DNA of 36,830 nucleotides from Nemertoderma westbladi (GCA_032718475.1 JAUCBJ010001544.1:1-36830), one strand, 5' to 3'. Shown: positions 9,411 through 18,729, counted from the stretch's first letter. Program-made: numbers and translations. Notes: generated by a model not told the origin, from the letters alone.

Positions 9411-10497
9411 CGTCTCTCCAAATACTACAAGTTCCTGGTTGCTCGCCTAACCTGATGGTGCTCCCCGCGAAATCCATCGCCAGCTCCTCATGCACCCAGG
9501 CCCGCTTGCCGGGTCTATCCCAGAAGGCTCTTGCCCCACTGGCCATCACCACCCTCCCGCCAACCCAGTCCGTGTCCGAGTGGCCGATCCTCCCGATGGG
9601 CAGCATCTCTCCGAACTCGTCGTCATCCTCGTCTTCCTCTGGGAGTGGCTCCAATCCCGGTATACCGGTGGACCCACTGTGTCCCTTCCCACATTGGCTC
9701 TCGCCCGTGATCCTCCATCCTTCCAGCTCCCCTGGTCTCCTCAGTGTATAATCGCCCTCGGCGCCCGCTGGTATGGGCGTCGTCTGCAATCCCGATGTCG
9801 ACTGTTTCGGTGATCCTACCATCCACCCTAATTCTTGCCCTAGAGACTCGCCCGAACTCCCTGATGATGTCCAACGAAGTTCGTCTAAGGCCGCCTGTTC
9901 CTCGAACCCGTAGCTTTCCCTTCTTGCTTCCTCCTCCCTTTCTTCTGCCTCCCTCCTTTCTCGCCTAGCGATTTCTTCCAATCGCTTCGCCTCTCGTCTA
10001 TCCGCCTCTAGCTGCTCCCACCTCTGATATGGCGTATCCACCTCCCCGTCTACTAGATGTCGGCAGTTATAGTATACCGACTCGCCCTTCAGCCCCGGGT
10101 GGTCTACCAGACCCTCGAAAGCCGTCTTGAAGGCTCTTCTGTAGTTCAGGGGTGATCCCGATAGCAGGAATGCCGTTGGTTCTCTCTCAATGACGACGGT
10201 CATGAATAGGTTTAGCAAACCCATCATTATCCAGTCCTCCTGCAGGATATATCGCTTCTGATATAACTTTATCGATCCTCTCCGGAATTGATACACCTCT
10301 TGTTTCCCTGGCCTCGCTCCCCACTTCAGCGAGTTCGCTAACTCCGCTCCGTACTCCTCTCTGAACTTACCCCAGTCCATTGGTTTGTGACACATGAGCC
10401 CCATTAGCTGGCCCATCGCCACCGCTCCACAATGGTCTGCATTCTCCACTAGTCCCAACCCATCTGGTGCTGTCATAGCCATGTAGACCGTCTGCAT
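9367..10497 (-). pseudogene. Middle of ORF2: end of exonuclease-like domain, coiled coil, acidic linker
   Basis: Opens with LLDMQTVYMAM (residue context just before the listed ATG), then YQKRYILQEDW. This resembles the third exonuclease motif region, where a Tyr and Asp act together, though the spacing is one residue longer than the usual Y-x3-D. Next is a charged helix of Glu/Arg (about residues 160-200, RREAKRLEEIARRERREAEE), likely a coiled coil, and an acidic patch EEDEDDDEFGE. A frameshift near 10500-10515 separates it from the first exonuclease motifs and another near 9400 from the zinc knuckles. Confidence 0.62.
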
Positions 10498-11105
10498 GTC
10501 CAGGAGGTTGGACCGATGATTCTCTCCGCATCGTCGCGGATCGCCGATCCCACCTTTGTCGTCGACTTTTCTCTTACCAGGGTTTGCACCGCCTTTGGCA
10601 ACCGGTTCAACTTTGGCCCGTTCTTCTTTCCATATGTTCCCAGGTCGAATAGGAAAATGTCCCCAGTTGGCGCGGCCAAATGTAGGAGTATGGTTCTGGC
10701 CGACCCAGCCGATCCTCTTCTCGAACCTTCCTCGTCTTCCACGGTCCCCTCATCATCTAGGACCATGTATCCTCCCTTGCTGACGGACTCTACGAACCTC
10801 TTCCAATCCTTTCTCGGTGGCTCCTTTGCGTACTTCGGAATCCCGAACTTCGCCTCGTCTCCCTTCACCACGTAGTGGAAATGCTCGAAGATTGCGTTGT
10901 CTAGCGACGGCGTCCTATAGGTCCCGACCAGTCGCTGTTCGTGCATCTCCCTGAAGTGGTCCTGCAGCGCTCGCACTTTGTGACCCCTCTCTAACCGCTC
11001 GTAGTATCCCCTCGTCTTTTCTTCCGGATGCCTCTCGGTGAAATCCACCAGTATCTCCTTTCCTCCTAACTCCGCCTTTCTCTTTCTGACCAGTTTCTCC
11101 GCCAT
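10473..11105 (-). pseudogene. DEDD-type 3'-5' exonuclease-like domain (ORF2 N-terminal part)
   Basis: The first ATG in frame is at 11105 (MAEKLVRKRK); the frame is open up to 11222. Numbering residues from the GTG at 11216, YMVLDDEGT (150-158) fits exonuclease motif I (D-x-E, D154/E156). The sequence ILLHLAAPTGDIFLFDLG (176-193) is the following strand pair, and KVGSAIRDDAERI (221-233) fits motif II. This is the layout of the RNase D/WRN/EXD1 branch of DEDD nucleases, which trim RNA or DNA 3' ends. The assignment rests on motif order by eye. It ends in a frameshift at about 10510. A splice-fed upstream start is possible. Confidence 0.6.
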
Positions 11106-11225
11106 TTCGAACTCTCTCAATCGCTCACCCGCAAGGTGGTGCCTTGCCAAGGCGCAATACAAATGAGTGATAAAGTTAGGATGGTCTGTGCAGTTCGATA
11201 ATGGCCTATCTCTCACTGAATCTTA

Positions 11226-12365
11226 GGTTATCGCCTAATTTTCCTACCTAATTTTCTAAAAGTGCCAAATTGTACTAGATTTCGTAATTCTGTCCGTTAC
11301 TTTAATTATGTTCCAGAGTATTTCTCCTACTGTTACCATAATTTGTCTAATTTCTAATTTTATTTTATTTTAATATTTAATTTAATCCTACTACTGTGCT
11401 ATCAGTATTCTGCCAATGGAATATTCTATTTTACAATCCACATTCTGGCCTACTCTGTGGGCTTGTGCAGTACAACAGTATGCGTTGCGTGGCCTACATG
11501 ATTTATCCAGCTGTACCCACGTGCCCCCCTCTCGCTACTCACTACTAGCTCTACTAACTTCCTAACTAATCTCTACTAACTCTCACTATATTTCATATCA
11601 TACATACCCTCCTACCACTAACTCTTACTGCTAACGGTACTATACGTACCCTCTTACTAACTTCTCTACTAACTCCTACTAACCAGTACTACGTACCCTC
11701 TTACTAACTTCTAACTCCACTAACTCTTACTATTCGGTACTACATACCCTCTTACTAACTTCTAACTAACTCCTACTAACCAGTACTATGTACCCTCTTA
11801 CTAACTTCTAACTCCACTAACTCTTACTAACCGGTACTACGTACCCTCTTACTAACTTCTAACACTACTAACTCTTACTAACCGGTACTATGTACCCTCT
11901 TACTAATTTCTAACTCCACTAACTCTTACTAACCAGTACTACGTACCCTCTTACTACTAACTAACTCTCCAACTAACGGTATTACGTACCCTCTTACTAC
12001 TAACTAACTATCTAACAAACGGAACTACGTACCCTCTTACTATTATCTAACTATCTAACTAACGGTACTACGTACCCTCTTACTACTATCTAACTATCTA
12101 ACTAACGGTACTACATACGCTCTTACTACTAACTCTTACTAACTTCTATCTGCCTACTTACTTACTACGTACTATTACTCTCTCTTTCTCTTTCTTTATT
12201 TATTATTTTTTTTATATTTATGTGTGGGAAGGGCGTCTCGCCCTCAATCCCACCCCCCTCAGTCCAAAACTTGGACAACTAAACTCTATGGTGCGCCCTC
12301 TAGAAGGTAATACTTCCTACCGCACCTCTACGGATCCAACTCTTTCATCTTCGCCCCCCTTTAGT
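11226..12365. other. Non-coding spacer of the large element with satellite array
   Basis: No coding signal. Holds AT-rich sequence (11226-11560), the tandem array listed separately, and a T-rich low-complexity stretch (12175-12220). In a BEL/Pao element this is about where RT-integrase coding would be expected. Confidence 0.7.
11640..12125. repeat. Tandem array, unit 43-52 bp, about 11 copies
   Basis: The word taccctctta recurs at about 11647, 11693, 11745, 11791, 11842, 11893, 11944, 11987, 12030 and 12073, with a degenerate copy at 12116. Steps are 46-52 bp in the left part and exactly 43 bp in the right part, showing two related unit lengths. Confidence 0.88.
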
Positions 12366-13664
12366 CTAACTTATTGGACAACTCAGCGACCTAAGGGGTG
12401 ATTCTTCCAGCAGGCAACTCTTCCACTGCCCCCCTGTAGGTCCTCTAATTCTCTGCCACACACTCCTTGTCAATTCCAGGTCTCTTTGAATTGACCTTCT
12501 CTTCTCTCCTGTCTTTAAATCTGGAAAGTGCTGCCTTCTCTCTATATTACTGATTTCCTCGTGGTCGTCCCCTGGTGGCAAAGTGCCACCGTTCAATTTG
12601 TTGTTTGGCGGTGTAATGCCGCCCCTGGTGTCATCCTTATTCTTACATGCCACCTCTGCTGGCCTCCCCCTTAATATGTGCGCTGGCATTAAAGGCCTCT
12701 GCAACCCTCGTTTGTCTTTCGGTATACACGATGTCTGCCCATGTAATGCCCCCTCGCACTCTATCAGTCCCGCGTGCGTATGCAACACGCCTCCTTCTAC
12801 TTTCCTGGCTCCTTTGTTATGTTTACTCATGGGCTTCTCTGCCCCTGGTCTAATCCTCTCACATCCTCTCCCTTTCCATCTTGTCTTCTTACTCGACCTC
12901 CCCATTTTCGGTATCCCTCTCAATCTGACCGGCGTCTCCTCCGGATACTCCTCTGGACACTCCTCCGGACACTCCTCCGGACATCTCGCCGTCCACTCCT
13001 CTCCATCCCTACACCGATACTTGCTGGGAACATCCTTGTTCCATACCATTGTCTCTAAATCTTCTGCATCCAAGCCATTTTTCTCCACCCACTCTCTTGG
13101 TGTTGCTTCCACTTCTAGCTGTCTCCCCCTATCTCCCGTCTCTGGTTTCTCCTCTACCCCTTCAACAGTCCCTGGCACCATGCACCCTGAACTCTCAGAC
13201 ACATGGAATGGTATATTGGTTTTGATTGGGCCGGTTAGCGTCCACCCGAATGGTGTTAAAATCGCCACTGGGTCACACTGCCTGTCTTCGCCGAAGACCG
13301 TTTGCATTCTCTCGTGGGCCGCCGGGCAGTCCATTCCTACTATAATGGATACCTTCCTAACGTCCACCTCTGGGATTGAGAAGTCGATACTGTCCAGGAA
13401 TTTATATTGTTCGACCTCGATGTTGGTTGGTCGCCTGGCATTGATATTTATCGACTCTATCACCTGGATGGGGTCGATGGTCGCCCCATAGTCGCATCCT
13501 GGTGCTATCGCTGCTATCCCGCACCATCCGGTCCTCATCTCCAGGACCTCATCTTTGCTGGAGATGGTTGTTACCGCCATTCTACTTGGCCTCGTTCTCA
13601 ATCCTATCTCTTCGGCCATCCAATTCTCAACCAAGGTGAAGGCTGCTCCACTGTCGACCAGCAT
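12366..13664 (-). CDS. BEL/Pao A17-type protease with an unrecognised C-terminal extension
   Basis: Starts MLVDSGAAFTLV, the retropepsin active site. It proceeds through MAVTTISSKDEV and IIVGMDC to VAILTPFGWTLTGPI (ending about residue 140), the signature end of the BEL/Pao protease. It would cleave the polyprotein. Normally RT follows. Here residues 150-432 have no RT motif but contain a Cys/Pro/Glu tandem (CPEECPEECPEEYPEE), a basic stretch and an Asp/Glu-rich tail. It is in the same frame as Gag, separated only by a TAA at 13689-13691, so it was probably a Gag-protease fusion or is reached by readthrough. Confidence 0.82.
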   Translation of the reverse strand: MLVDSGAAFTLVENWMAEEIGLRTRPSRMAVTTISSKDEVLEMRTGWCGIAAIAPGCDYGATIDPIQVIESININARRPTNIEVEQYKFLDSIDFSIPEVDVRKVSIIVGMDCPAAHERMQTVFGEDRQCDPVAILTPFGWTLTGPIKTNIPFHVSESSGCMVPGTVEGVEEKPETGDRGRQLEVEATPREWVEKNGLDAEDLETMVWNKDVPSKYRCRDGEEWTARCPEECPEECPEEYPEETPVRLRGIPKMGRSSKKTRWKGRGCERIRPGAEKPMSKHNKGARKVEGGVLHTHAGLIECEGALHGQTSCIPKDKRGLQRPLMPAHILRGRPAEVACKNKDDTRGGITPPNNKLNGGTLPPGDDHEEISNIERRQHFPDLKTGEKRRSIQRDLELTRSVWQRIRGPTGGQWKSCLLEESPLRSLSCPIS

Positions 13665-13688
13665 CAGTGTGGTTACTGATCGATTGAA

Positions 13689-14744
13689 TTACCCGATCAC
13701 CCTCACTGGTACTACCCCTAGTAGTACCGTTCCTCTCTTCTTTGCACCTACGGTGCTTGTCGCCATTGTCTGTCCTTTACTTTGACCGAACTTAATTGGT
13801 GTTTCCTTGCATTGGTTAGCTCTGTGTCCACTCATCACATATCGAGAACAAATTTCGTTTCTCCTCGCGTATTCTACCTGATCTTCCCTGGGTAGCACTT
13901 GCCAATACCTGCAGTTCATGGTCTGATGAAGTGCATTTGTATGTAATTGGCATTTGTTCTTTGGGTTGTAGCCGTCCTTATACCGTGTGCTGCATATCGC
14001 ACTTGCGTTTGTACCAAAGTCCCTACTGTTCTTATTGTTTGGGTTCGGCCAACTGGGCGTGCTGGGGTTATGTTTATTTGTGTTGTTATTTTTCCCCTGT
14101 ACACTCCATGATGTGGTCTTACCCCCGGCTACATGTGGACTAGCAGACCCCTGCGTCGCCGCGTACGGCAGTGATTGTCTGAGCTTTGGCAATGCGTTCG
14201 CCGCGTTATGTTCTGGTTTCGGCCTGTGGTATTCGGTCGTTGGTCCCTTTCCCAGGCTATCCTCGCTATAGACTGGGTCTGTTATTAGATCGGCTTCATA
14301 GTTCAAGAAGCTCGACATTTCTTCTAAGCCCGGTTCCGCACCCTTCTTGTCTCGGGTGGAGAAAGCAATCTTCCCCCACTTGTTGCGCAGCCACATCGGC
14401 AGCGCCTGCGCTATCGTGGTGATGTTATTAGACGCGTTGAGTTCGTATGGTGCGTCCAGTGCCTTTAGCACGATTAGCGCCTTCTCAACTTTGTTCGCGA
14501 ATGTATTTATGCTAACGGGGTTGTCCTGTAGGCCACCCGATGTTATACCTCTCAGGGCCTGCCAGATGATCTTGGCCGGGTGCCCTTACTCCCTGTCTAG
14601 TGCCCGCCATGCTGTCTAGAAGCCGCCCTCGATGCCCTGGTATTGCCTCACGATGTCGTATGCTGGGCCTCCTGTATACACTTGCAGATATTTTAGGCAC
14701 TCCGCTTGTGTCAAATTCTTCGTTAGTATTTCATTACTATACAT
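13689..14744 (-). pseudogene. BEL/Pao-type Gag
   Basis: In one frame from 14744, with two internal stops (TAG 14616-14618, TAA 14586-14588) and a terminal TAA (13689-13691). Residues such as LKYLQVYTGGPAYDIV, WRALDRE, QALRGI and VEKALIVLKALDAPYEL then LPMWLRNKWG follow the Pao-type capsid pattern. An Asn/Ser/Pro linker follows, then a cysteine region: C-x2-H-x4-H-x4-C and C-x2-Y-x4-H-x4-C, where Tyr stands for the second Cys of the last knuckle. Such Gag proteins form the particle and bind RNA. The stops would prevent a full-length product unless read through. Confidence 0.8.
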
Positions 14745-15036
14745 GCGCCGATGGTTCTACTCCCGGTAACTCAATCCTGGTTTTTAATGCATCGATTAAT
14801 GTGGCCATTCCCATCGCTTGTGCTTCCAATAGGTTCGATGGATGCTGTATAGATTCTCCTGTTGGGTGCGATCCGTTCGTCATATCTGCTGCTTTTCTTT
14901 GCGTCGGGTATATCATTGGGGGTAGCGGCCCCCTCCATATTTCGGTGTCGCACGATCTGTTCTCGTCCAAGGGGTTCGATGTTCTTATTCCTATTGGGGT
15001 ATATTGTTGATATTGTGATGAGGGAATGTCACCCTG
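14737..15036 (-). pseudogene. Leader-region segment adjoining Gag
   Basis: Open frame right after a 14-C run, reading SSQYQQYTPIGIRTSNPL, then MIYPTQRKAADM, and ending LPGVEPSAHV at a stop. The Gag frame begins at 14744 in the next phase, so coding crosses a +1 change here. It continues the N-terminal part of the Gag precursor. No domain recognised. Confidence 0.55.
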
Positions 15037-15328
15037 CCCCCCCCCCCCCCACTGGTATGTTTGATACTGGGGTTGATGTTAATATATTGGGGCCCATGCA
15101 CCTATCCGCAATAACTCTCCCCTCCCCTGGATATATGTTATGTCCTTGCATGCTGTAGTCATACTGCTGTGGTGGTACCGGTATAGGCCTATCCACTTCT
15201 GGTCTACCTGCCGGTATGTACTCCGTGACTTCTGGGTTTAATCCCGTTGTCCGCGCTGCCCTATTGCCTACATTATCTCTTTCAGCGTGGTTTCTCTTCG
15301 ATCCCCTCTGCTGCTCTCGTCCTGGCAC
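15029..15328 (-). pseudogene. Pro/Gln/Tyr-containing segment of the leader region
   Basis: About 95 residues with TEYIPAGRPEVDRPIPVPP and QQYDYSMQGHN, ending in a Gly run encoded by the 14-C tract at 15037-15050, beyond which another frame takes over. Disordered composition. No domain recognised. Confidence 0.5.
15037..15050. repeat. Homopolymer of 14 C
   Basis: Coincides with a frame change between two leader segments. Confidence 0.95.
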
Positions 15329-15840
15329 CGGTACTCCCTGTAACCCTCTCTCGGCGCGTAGTATGCCTCGTCAGGTCGCGTCTCCCCGGGATGACGGCAA
15401 TCTCCCGGAGTTCGACCCCACTGACTCTCCGTCTCCATCTCTACCACCGACGGCTCGCTATCCGTCCTCGCTCTCCTGTCATTCGCGACGACACTTCTTC
15501 TACTCTCTTTCCTTCTTCTCTCTGCAGTGCAGTATCCCCGCTCATGAGATCTCTCGTCGACCTCCCAGTTAAACTCCACTGTTCTTCTTCCCTCTTCTGA
15601 TTGGGCTCGACGTCTCGTCGCTCGACCTCTCGCGACGTCAACCTGTCTCTCTCTGCTCGATCGCACGCCGCTGGGGATACTCGTAATCCCCCTACTATTC
15701 TCCATCGCCGGGTGCTGCGGTTCACCTAATTCGCCCCGCGCATTATCCGCCGACGCCTGTGGGACACTCTTTGCCCCCCCCCCTCGCCACTGATCTCTCG
15801 TTGTGGGGCTCCTGTTGCCCCCCCCCCCCCCACTCGCCAC
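15268..15840 (-). pseudogene. Arg/Glu-rich segment of the leader region
   Basis: About 190 codons, strongly basic and disordered (RRRAQSEEGRRTVEFNWEV, ERRRKESRRSVVANDRR). It starts inside a Gly run made by the 14-C tract at 15818-15831, where it replaces the frame of the 20-residue repeats. Possibly RNA-binding by charge alone. It overlaps the next segment near 15300, where a frame change without a homopolymer occurs. Confidence 0.5.
15818..15831. repeat. Homopolymer of 14 C
   Basis: Coincides with a frame change in the leader region. Another 10-C run lies close by at 15774-15783. Confidence 0.95.
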
Positions 15841-15946
15841 CTATTACTTCACTATCTCTTACTCCACTTCTACACCCCTCTCTAGTCGACACACTAACCC
15901 TACTGCGGCTGGGTCCGTTCACCCCCGCCTCTCCCTCTACTACTGT

Positions 15947-16206
15947 GTGGCCTACCAGGCCCCCCTCGGGTTGACTCAACCCCGCCACTTCCTGCCTACT
16001 AACTACGTGGCCTACCAGGCCCCCCTCGGGTTGACTCAACCCCGCCACTTCCTGCCTACTAACTACGTGGCCTACCAGGCCCTCATTGGGGTTTCTCACC
16101 CCCACCACCTCCTGCCTACTAACTACGTGGCCTACCAGGCCCTCATTGGGGTTTCTCACCCCCGCCACCTCCCGCCTACTAACTACGTGGCCTACCAGGC
16201 TCTCGT
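15947..16206. repeat. 60-bp in-frame tandem repeat, 4 copies plus partial
   Basis: The word gtggcctaccaggc starts at 15947, 16007, 16067, 16127 and 16187, exactly 60 bp apart. Copies 1-2 are nearly identical to each other, as are copies 3-4, suggesting pairwise duplication. Confidence 0.95.
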
Positions 16207-16512
16207 TTGCCGGGCCATGCACGTCCGCCACGTTTATATTAATAGCACCATTATCAATATTATCTTCTAAATCAATTAAATTATTTTGCACACCTAAATT
16301 GGAGAAGGGATTATTTTGGTCTTTCAAATTAAGATTATTATTTAAATTATTTGAATTATTTTGTAAATTCGGATTTACATTATTTTTATTATTTCCTACG
16401 TTTATATTAGAATGGTTCGGGTCCAAACTACTACCACCGGGCAAAGTATCCTTTCCTGCCACGAAAGTTTGATTAGGGTTATCCACTACGGTACTATTAA
16501 TATTAACGTTTT

Positions 16513-16980
16513 CTACAGTATTATTATCGTTACCCCCCCCCCCCCCCCCCCCCCGCCCGTACGGTCACACCAGTCTTGGGTCTGTCGTCCGGTCCCTATA
16601 AGTGGGGTATTGATAAATGTTTCCATAACTTCTGGCTCCCCGTAAACACTACTCGAGCCAGCCTCGCTCTCTGACAGCCCCATCTGCGCCAGTTCCAGTC
16701 GGCGCTTCTGTTTCGCCTGGTATTGCATAAGCCCCCTCAACCGGGCGTGCATGTCATCCCGCACACGCTTTCCCGTTCTCTCTCTCTCCCTGTCCTCCTC
16801 GCAAACTCTGCTCGGCCAATTCCGCCTCTCTCGCAACTCTCTCAAGTCGTCTCGCCTCGCGCTCTCTTCGCTCATTCTCCTCTCTCGCCCCACGCTCTTT
16901 ACGTTCTTTCTCCTCTCTCGCCTCACGCTCTTTACGTTCACTCTCCGCTCTCGCCCCTCTCGCCTCTCTCGCCGCCTCAC
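16513..16980 (-). pseudogene. Coiled-coil end of the leader region
   Basis: Arg/Glu-rich helix, then MQYQAKQKRRLELAQMGL, and a tail QTQDWCDRT running into Gly codons of the 22-C tract. It overlaps the preceding frame over low-complexity RE repeats, so the exact switch point cannot be placed by eye. Confidence 0.55.
16533..16554. repeat. Homopolymer of 22 C
   Basis: Uninterrupted C run within coding sequence of the large element. The reading frame differs on its two sides. Confidence 0.95.
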
Positions 16981-17374
16981 GCTCTTCTTGCTCCTTCCTT
17001 TCCCTCCTTCCTATTTCTTCACACTCCTTAAAGTTTCTCGCGACCCTCTCGGCCCTCTCTTTATTCTCTCTGGCCAACTCTCTCTCTTTCTCTAGTAACG
17101 CACTCCCTTCTTCCAACTGTCTCTCTAATTCTCTCTGGTCTAGCGCCACCAGATCGAGCTGGCACGCCAGATCTATTTCTAGCACCCGTCTTACTTTTGC
17201 GGAGGATGTAGCAGACTTATCGGTCGCGACGGACTCCCGCCGCCTTCCCGTCCTACTGACTTTCCCCCGCTTTCTGGAATTTTCGCCGACCGACGAGACC
17301 GAATCCTCGGGGTTAACCTCGGATTCGCCCTCCTGCGGTCCCCTCCAACCCACTAACTTGAATTCCCCGGGCAT
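16754..17374 (-). pseudogene. Long charged coiled-coil segment
   Basis: Begins MPGEFKLVGWRGP, then a basic Ser-rich patch, LEIDLACQLDLVALDQREL, and over 100 residues of Glu/Arg/Lys/Ala heptad-like sequence. It is +1 to the first segment and overlaps it by 62 nt. It could be a separate overlapping ORF with its own ATG or the same ORF after a frameshift. Coiled coils are common in Gag leader proteins for multimerisation; here that is inference. Confidence 0.6.
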
Positions 17375-17972
17375 CGACTAAGTATGGCCCTATGTACACT
17401 ACACCAGGCTCCATACCCCTACATTCCCACAGTTCAAACAGTTCGGTGGCGACCCCTCTCGCTCTCTCATTGGCTAGTTCTCCCTGCCCAAAGCGCACTA
17501 AATAATCAAAATGTTTATTCGACTCACCTAGCCGCTTCTCTAGCTTCACCTGGTCTATCTTAGCCCCTTCTTTGGCTTCCCTTAGTTGCTTTCTGGTCGC
17601 GTTGTAGGCTCGTCGGAGCCGGTCGCTGACTCCGACGTCCTCGTCGCCGACATCCCCTCTTTCTCTCCGTGTTCGGCGTCGTACCGGCGGCCCCACCTTT
17701 GCCGTTCCGGTGGGCCATCCGTCGCCCTCGGCCTGTGGCTGGCCGGCGACATCGGTACGTCGACCGCCGTCGTGTGTCGACTCGTCTCTCCCTTCTCTCA
17801 ACTCGCTCGTCCCTCCCTGTGGTAGACGACCGCCCTCCGCTTGGGCTGCCGGATCGTTCGGGGTTGACGAGTCCGGCGTCCTGGGTCGATACCGTCGCGT
17901 CGCGGCCTCGCGGATCGTTTCGTTCGTATCGTCCGGGGTCCGCGGCGGTGTTGTCTCTCCTTCCTGACTCAT
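17313..17972 (-). pseudogene. First ORF of the large element
   Basis: Begins at the first ATG after the 5' LTR (MSQEGETTPPRTPDD), only 60 bp from it. The N-terminal 110 residues are Pro/Arg/Gly-rich and disordered. A helix YNATRKQLREAKEGAKIDQ and a more globular piece ELFELWECRGMEPGVVYIG follow. No known family recognised. The position is that of a Gag N-terminal leader. Confidence 0.6.
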
Positions 17973-18032
17973 CTTTAACTTTACTTATCGGTGGCTGGCA
18001 GTCACAGTTTCAGGTAGTTGGATCTTTATTAC

Positions 18033-18598
18033 TGTGACGGGATCCGAGAATCCTGACCGGTGTGGTTTATTTACGCGTCCCCGCCAGTGAAAGAGTTTGT
18101 TATGTTGTTATCGTTCCGATGTTATTGATGGATATAAAATATAGTATCAAGTAAATGAATAAACAGATAGCACAGTTGATGGTGAACTGAGTAAAATACC
18201 GGTAATATAATTGGTGATGGTGGCGGCGACGGTAATAAAGGTTACCGTTCTGACCTAACTGAACTGACTAAGTTGACTGAATGAATGAGAAACGTCAATA
18301 GGTAATATACTGCTCTAGGTTGGCCATATTACTCAGCGGATGCCTGCCCCCCATTGGCTAGTAACCTAATTCTCGCCTCCCATCTCTCTGGGAGTGTTTT
18401 CCCCCTCTACTGTCACTCTCCCTCTCCCGGAGGTGTAACCTCTGACCCCCATGTGTGCGGCCCGTTGGGGTTTGTCGTCCCCGTTTATTGGGGGTGATAC
18501 GAGGTTGATTGGCAATCAACCTCGTACTCCCCAATATTGCTCAAAGGCGCCGCTTTCCCAACTTTATGGGGTGGTTAGCGGAATTGAATTCGCTAACA
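18033..18598 (-). repeat. 5' LTR of the large BEL/Pao-related element
   Basis: Direct repeat of 7340-7900, TG..CA ended. Relative to the 3' copy it has an 8-bp addition near 18110-18125 and lacks 3 bp near 18085, plus about a dozen substitutions. A TA-rich stretch near 18125-18145 could hold the promoter. The 12-bp-stem hairpin recurs at 18499-18525. Confidence 0.93.
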
Positions 18599-18729
18599 CA
18601 CACAGCTGGGCATGTAGGTGGCTAGTCACTTTCAAAGCTGCCCTTTCAAAACATTACCATGATAATCCTTTAACACAAGATCTACAACTTTCCCTGTATG
18701 ATGTTTCGTCCAACTCAATGATGTTTTAA
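18599..18729 (+). mobile_element. Probable continuation of the split Jockey/CR1-like LINE
   Basis: After the cacac duplication the sequence reads LTQDLQLSLYDVSS and NSMMF, which resembles the LQ..L..I..W...NSM.FN segment that follows the RT palm in CR1/Jockey elements. With the left part at 7083-7339 it would restore order across the insertion. Short and degraded. Confidence 0.5.

Larger units (their letters stand above)
15743..16532 (-). pseudogene. Asn-rich segment with 20-residue tandem repeats
   Basis: Open from the 22-C tract (16533-16554). First an Asn-rich stretch (NPNLQNNSNNLNNNLNLKD), then four full copies and a partial of a 20-residue unit beginning GLVGHVVSRQEVAG (60-bp DNA repeats at 15947-16206), then a Gly-rich end at the 14-C tract. 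The DNA repeat keeps frame, so it has probably expanded under coding constraint or recently. Confidence 0.65.
7340..18598 (-). mobile_element. Large BEL/Pao-related LTR element lacking RT and integrase
   Basis: An 11,259-bp unit bounded by direct repeats of 561 and 566 bp, with TG..CA ends and a cacac duplication. On the minus strand the order is 5' LTR, 60-bp leader, a long low-complexity/coiled-coil region (17972-14745), BEL/Pao Gag (14744-13689), A17-type protease (13664 onward), satellite spacer (12366-11217), exonuclease-zinc-knuckle region (11105-8556), a hairpin, polypurine tract, 3' LTR. I searched all open frames for YxDD, RNase H and DD35E motifs and found none. It must therefore depend on enzymes from another element. 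The LTRs differ by about a dozen substitutions plus 3-bp and 8-bp indels, so the insertion is fairly young. Confidence 0.88.

Noticed and set aside
12583-13491. Long plus-strand ORF of about 300 codons opposite the BEL/Pao protease
   Set aside because: It is the antisense of a clearly coding region; its Ser/Cys/Pro-rich sequence has no domain and mirrors the codon bias of the other strand.
13688-14618. Altered genetic code (UAR as sense)
   Set aside because: Other decayed elements here also contain TGA stops and frameshifts, and the gypsy ORFs are intact under the standard code.
16723-17095. Plus-strand Ser/Leu/Pro-rich ORFs
   Set aside because: Antisense of the Arg/Glu coiled coil; repeats of tctctc generate open frames by composition.
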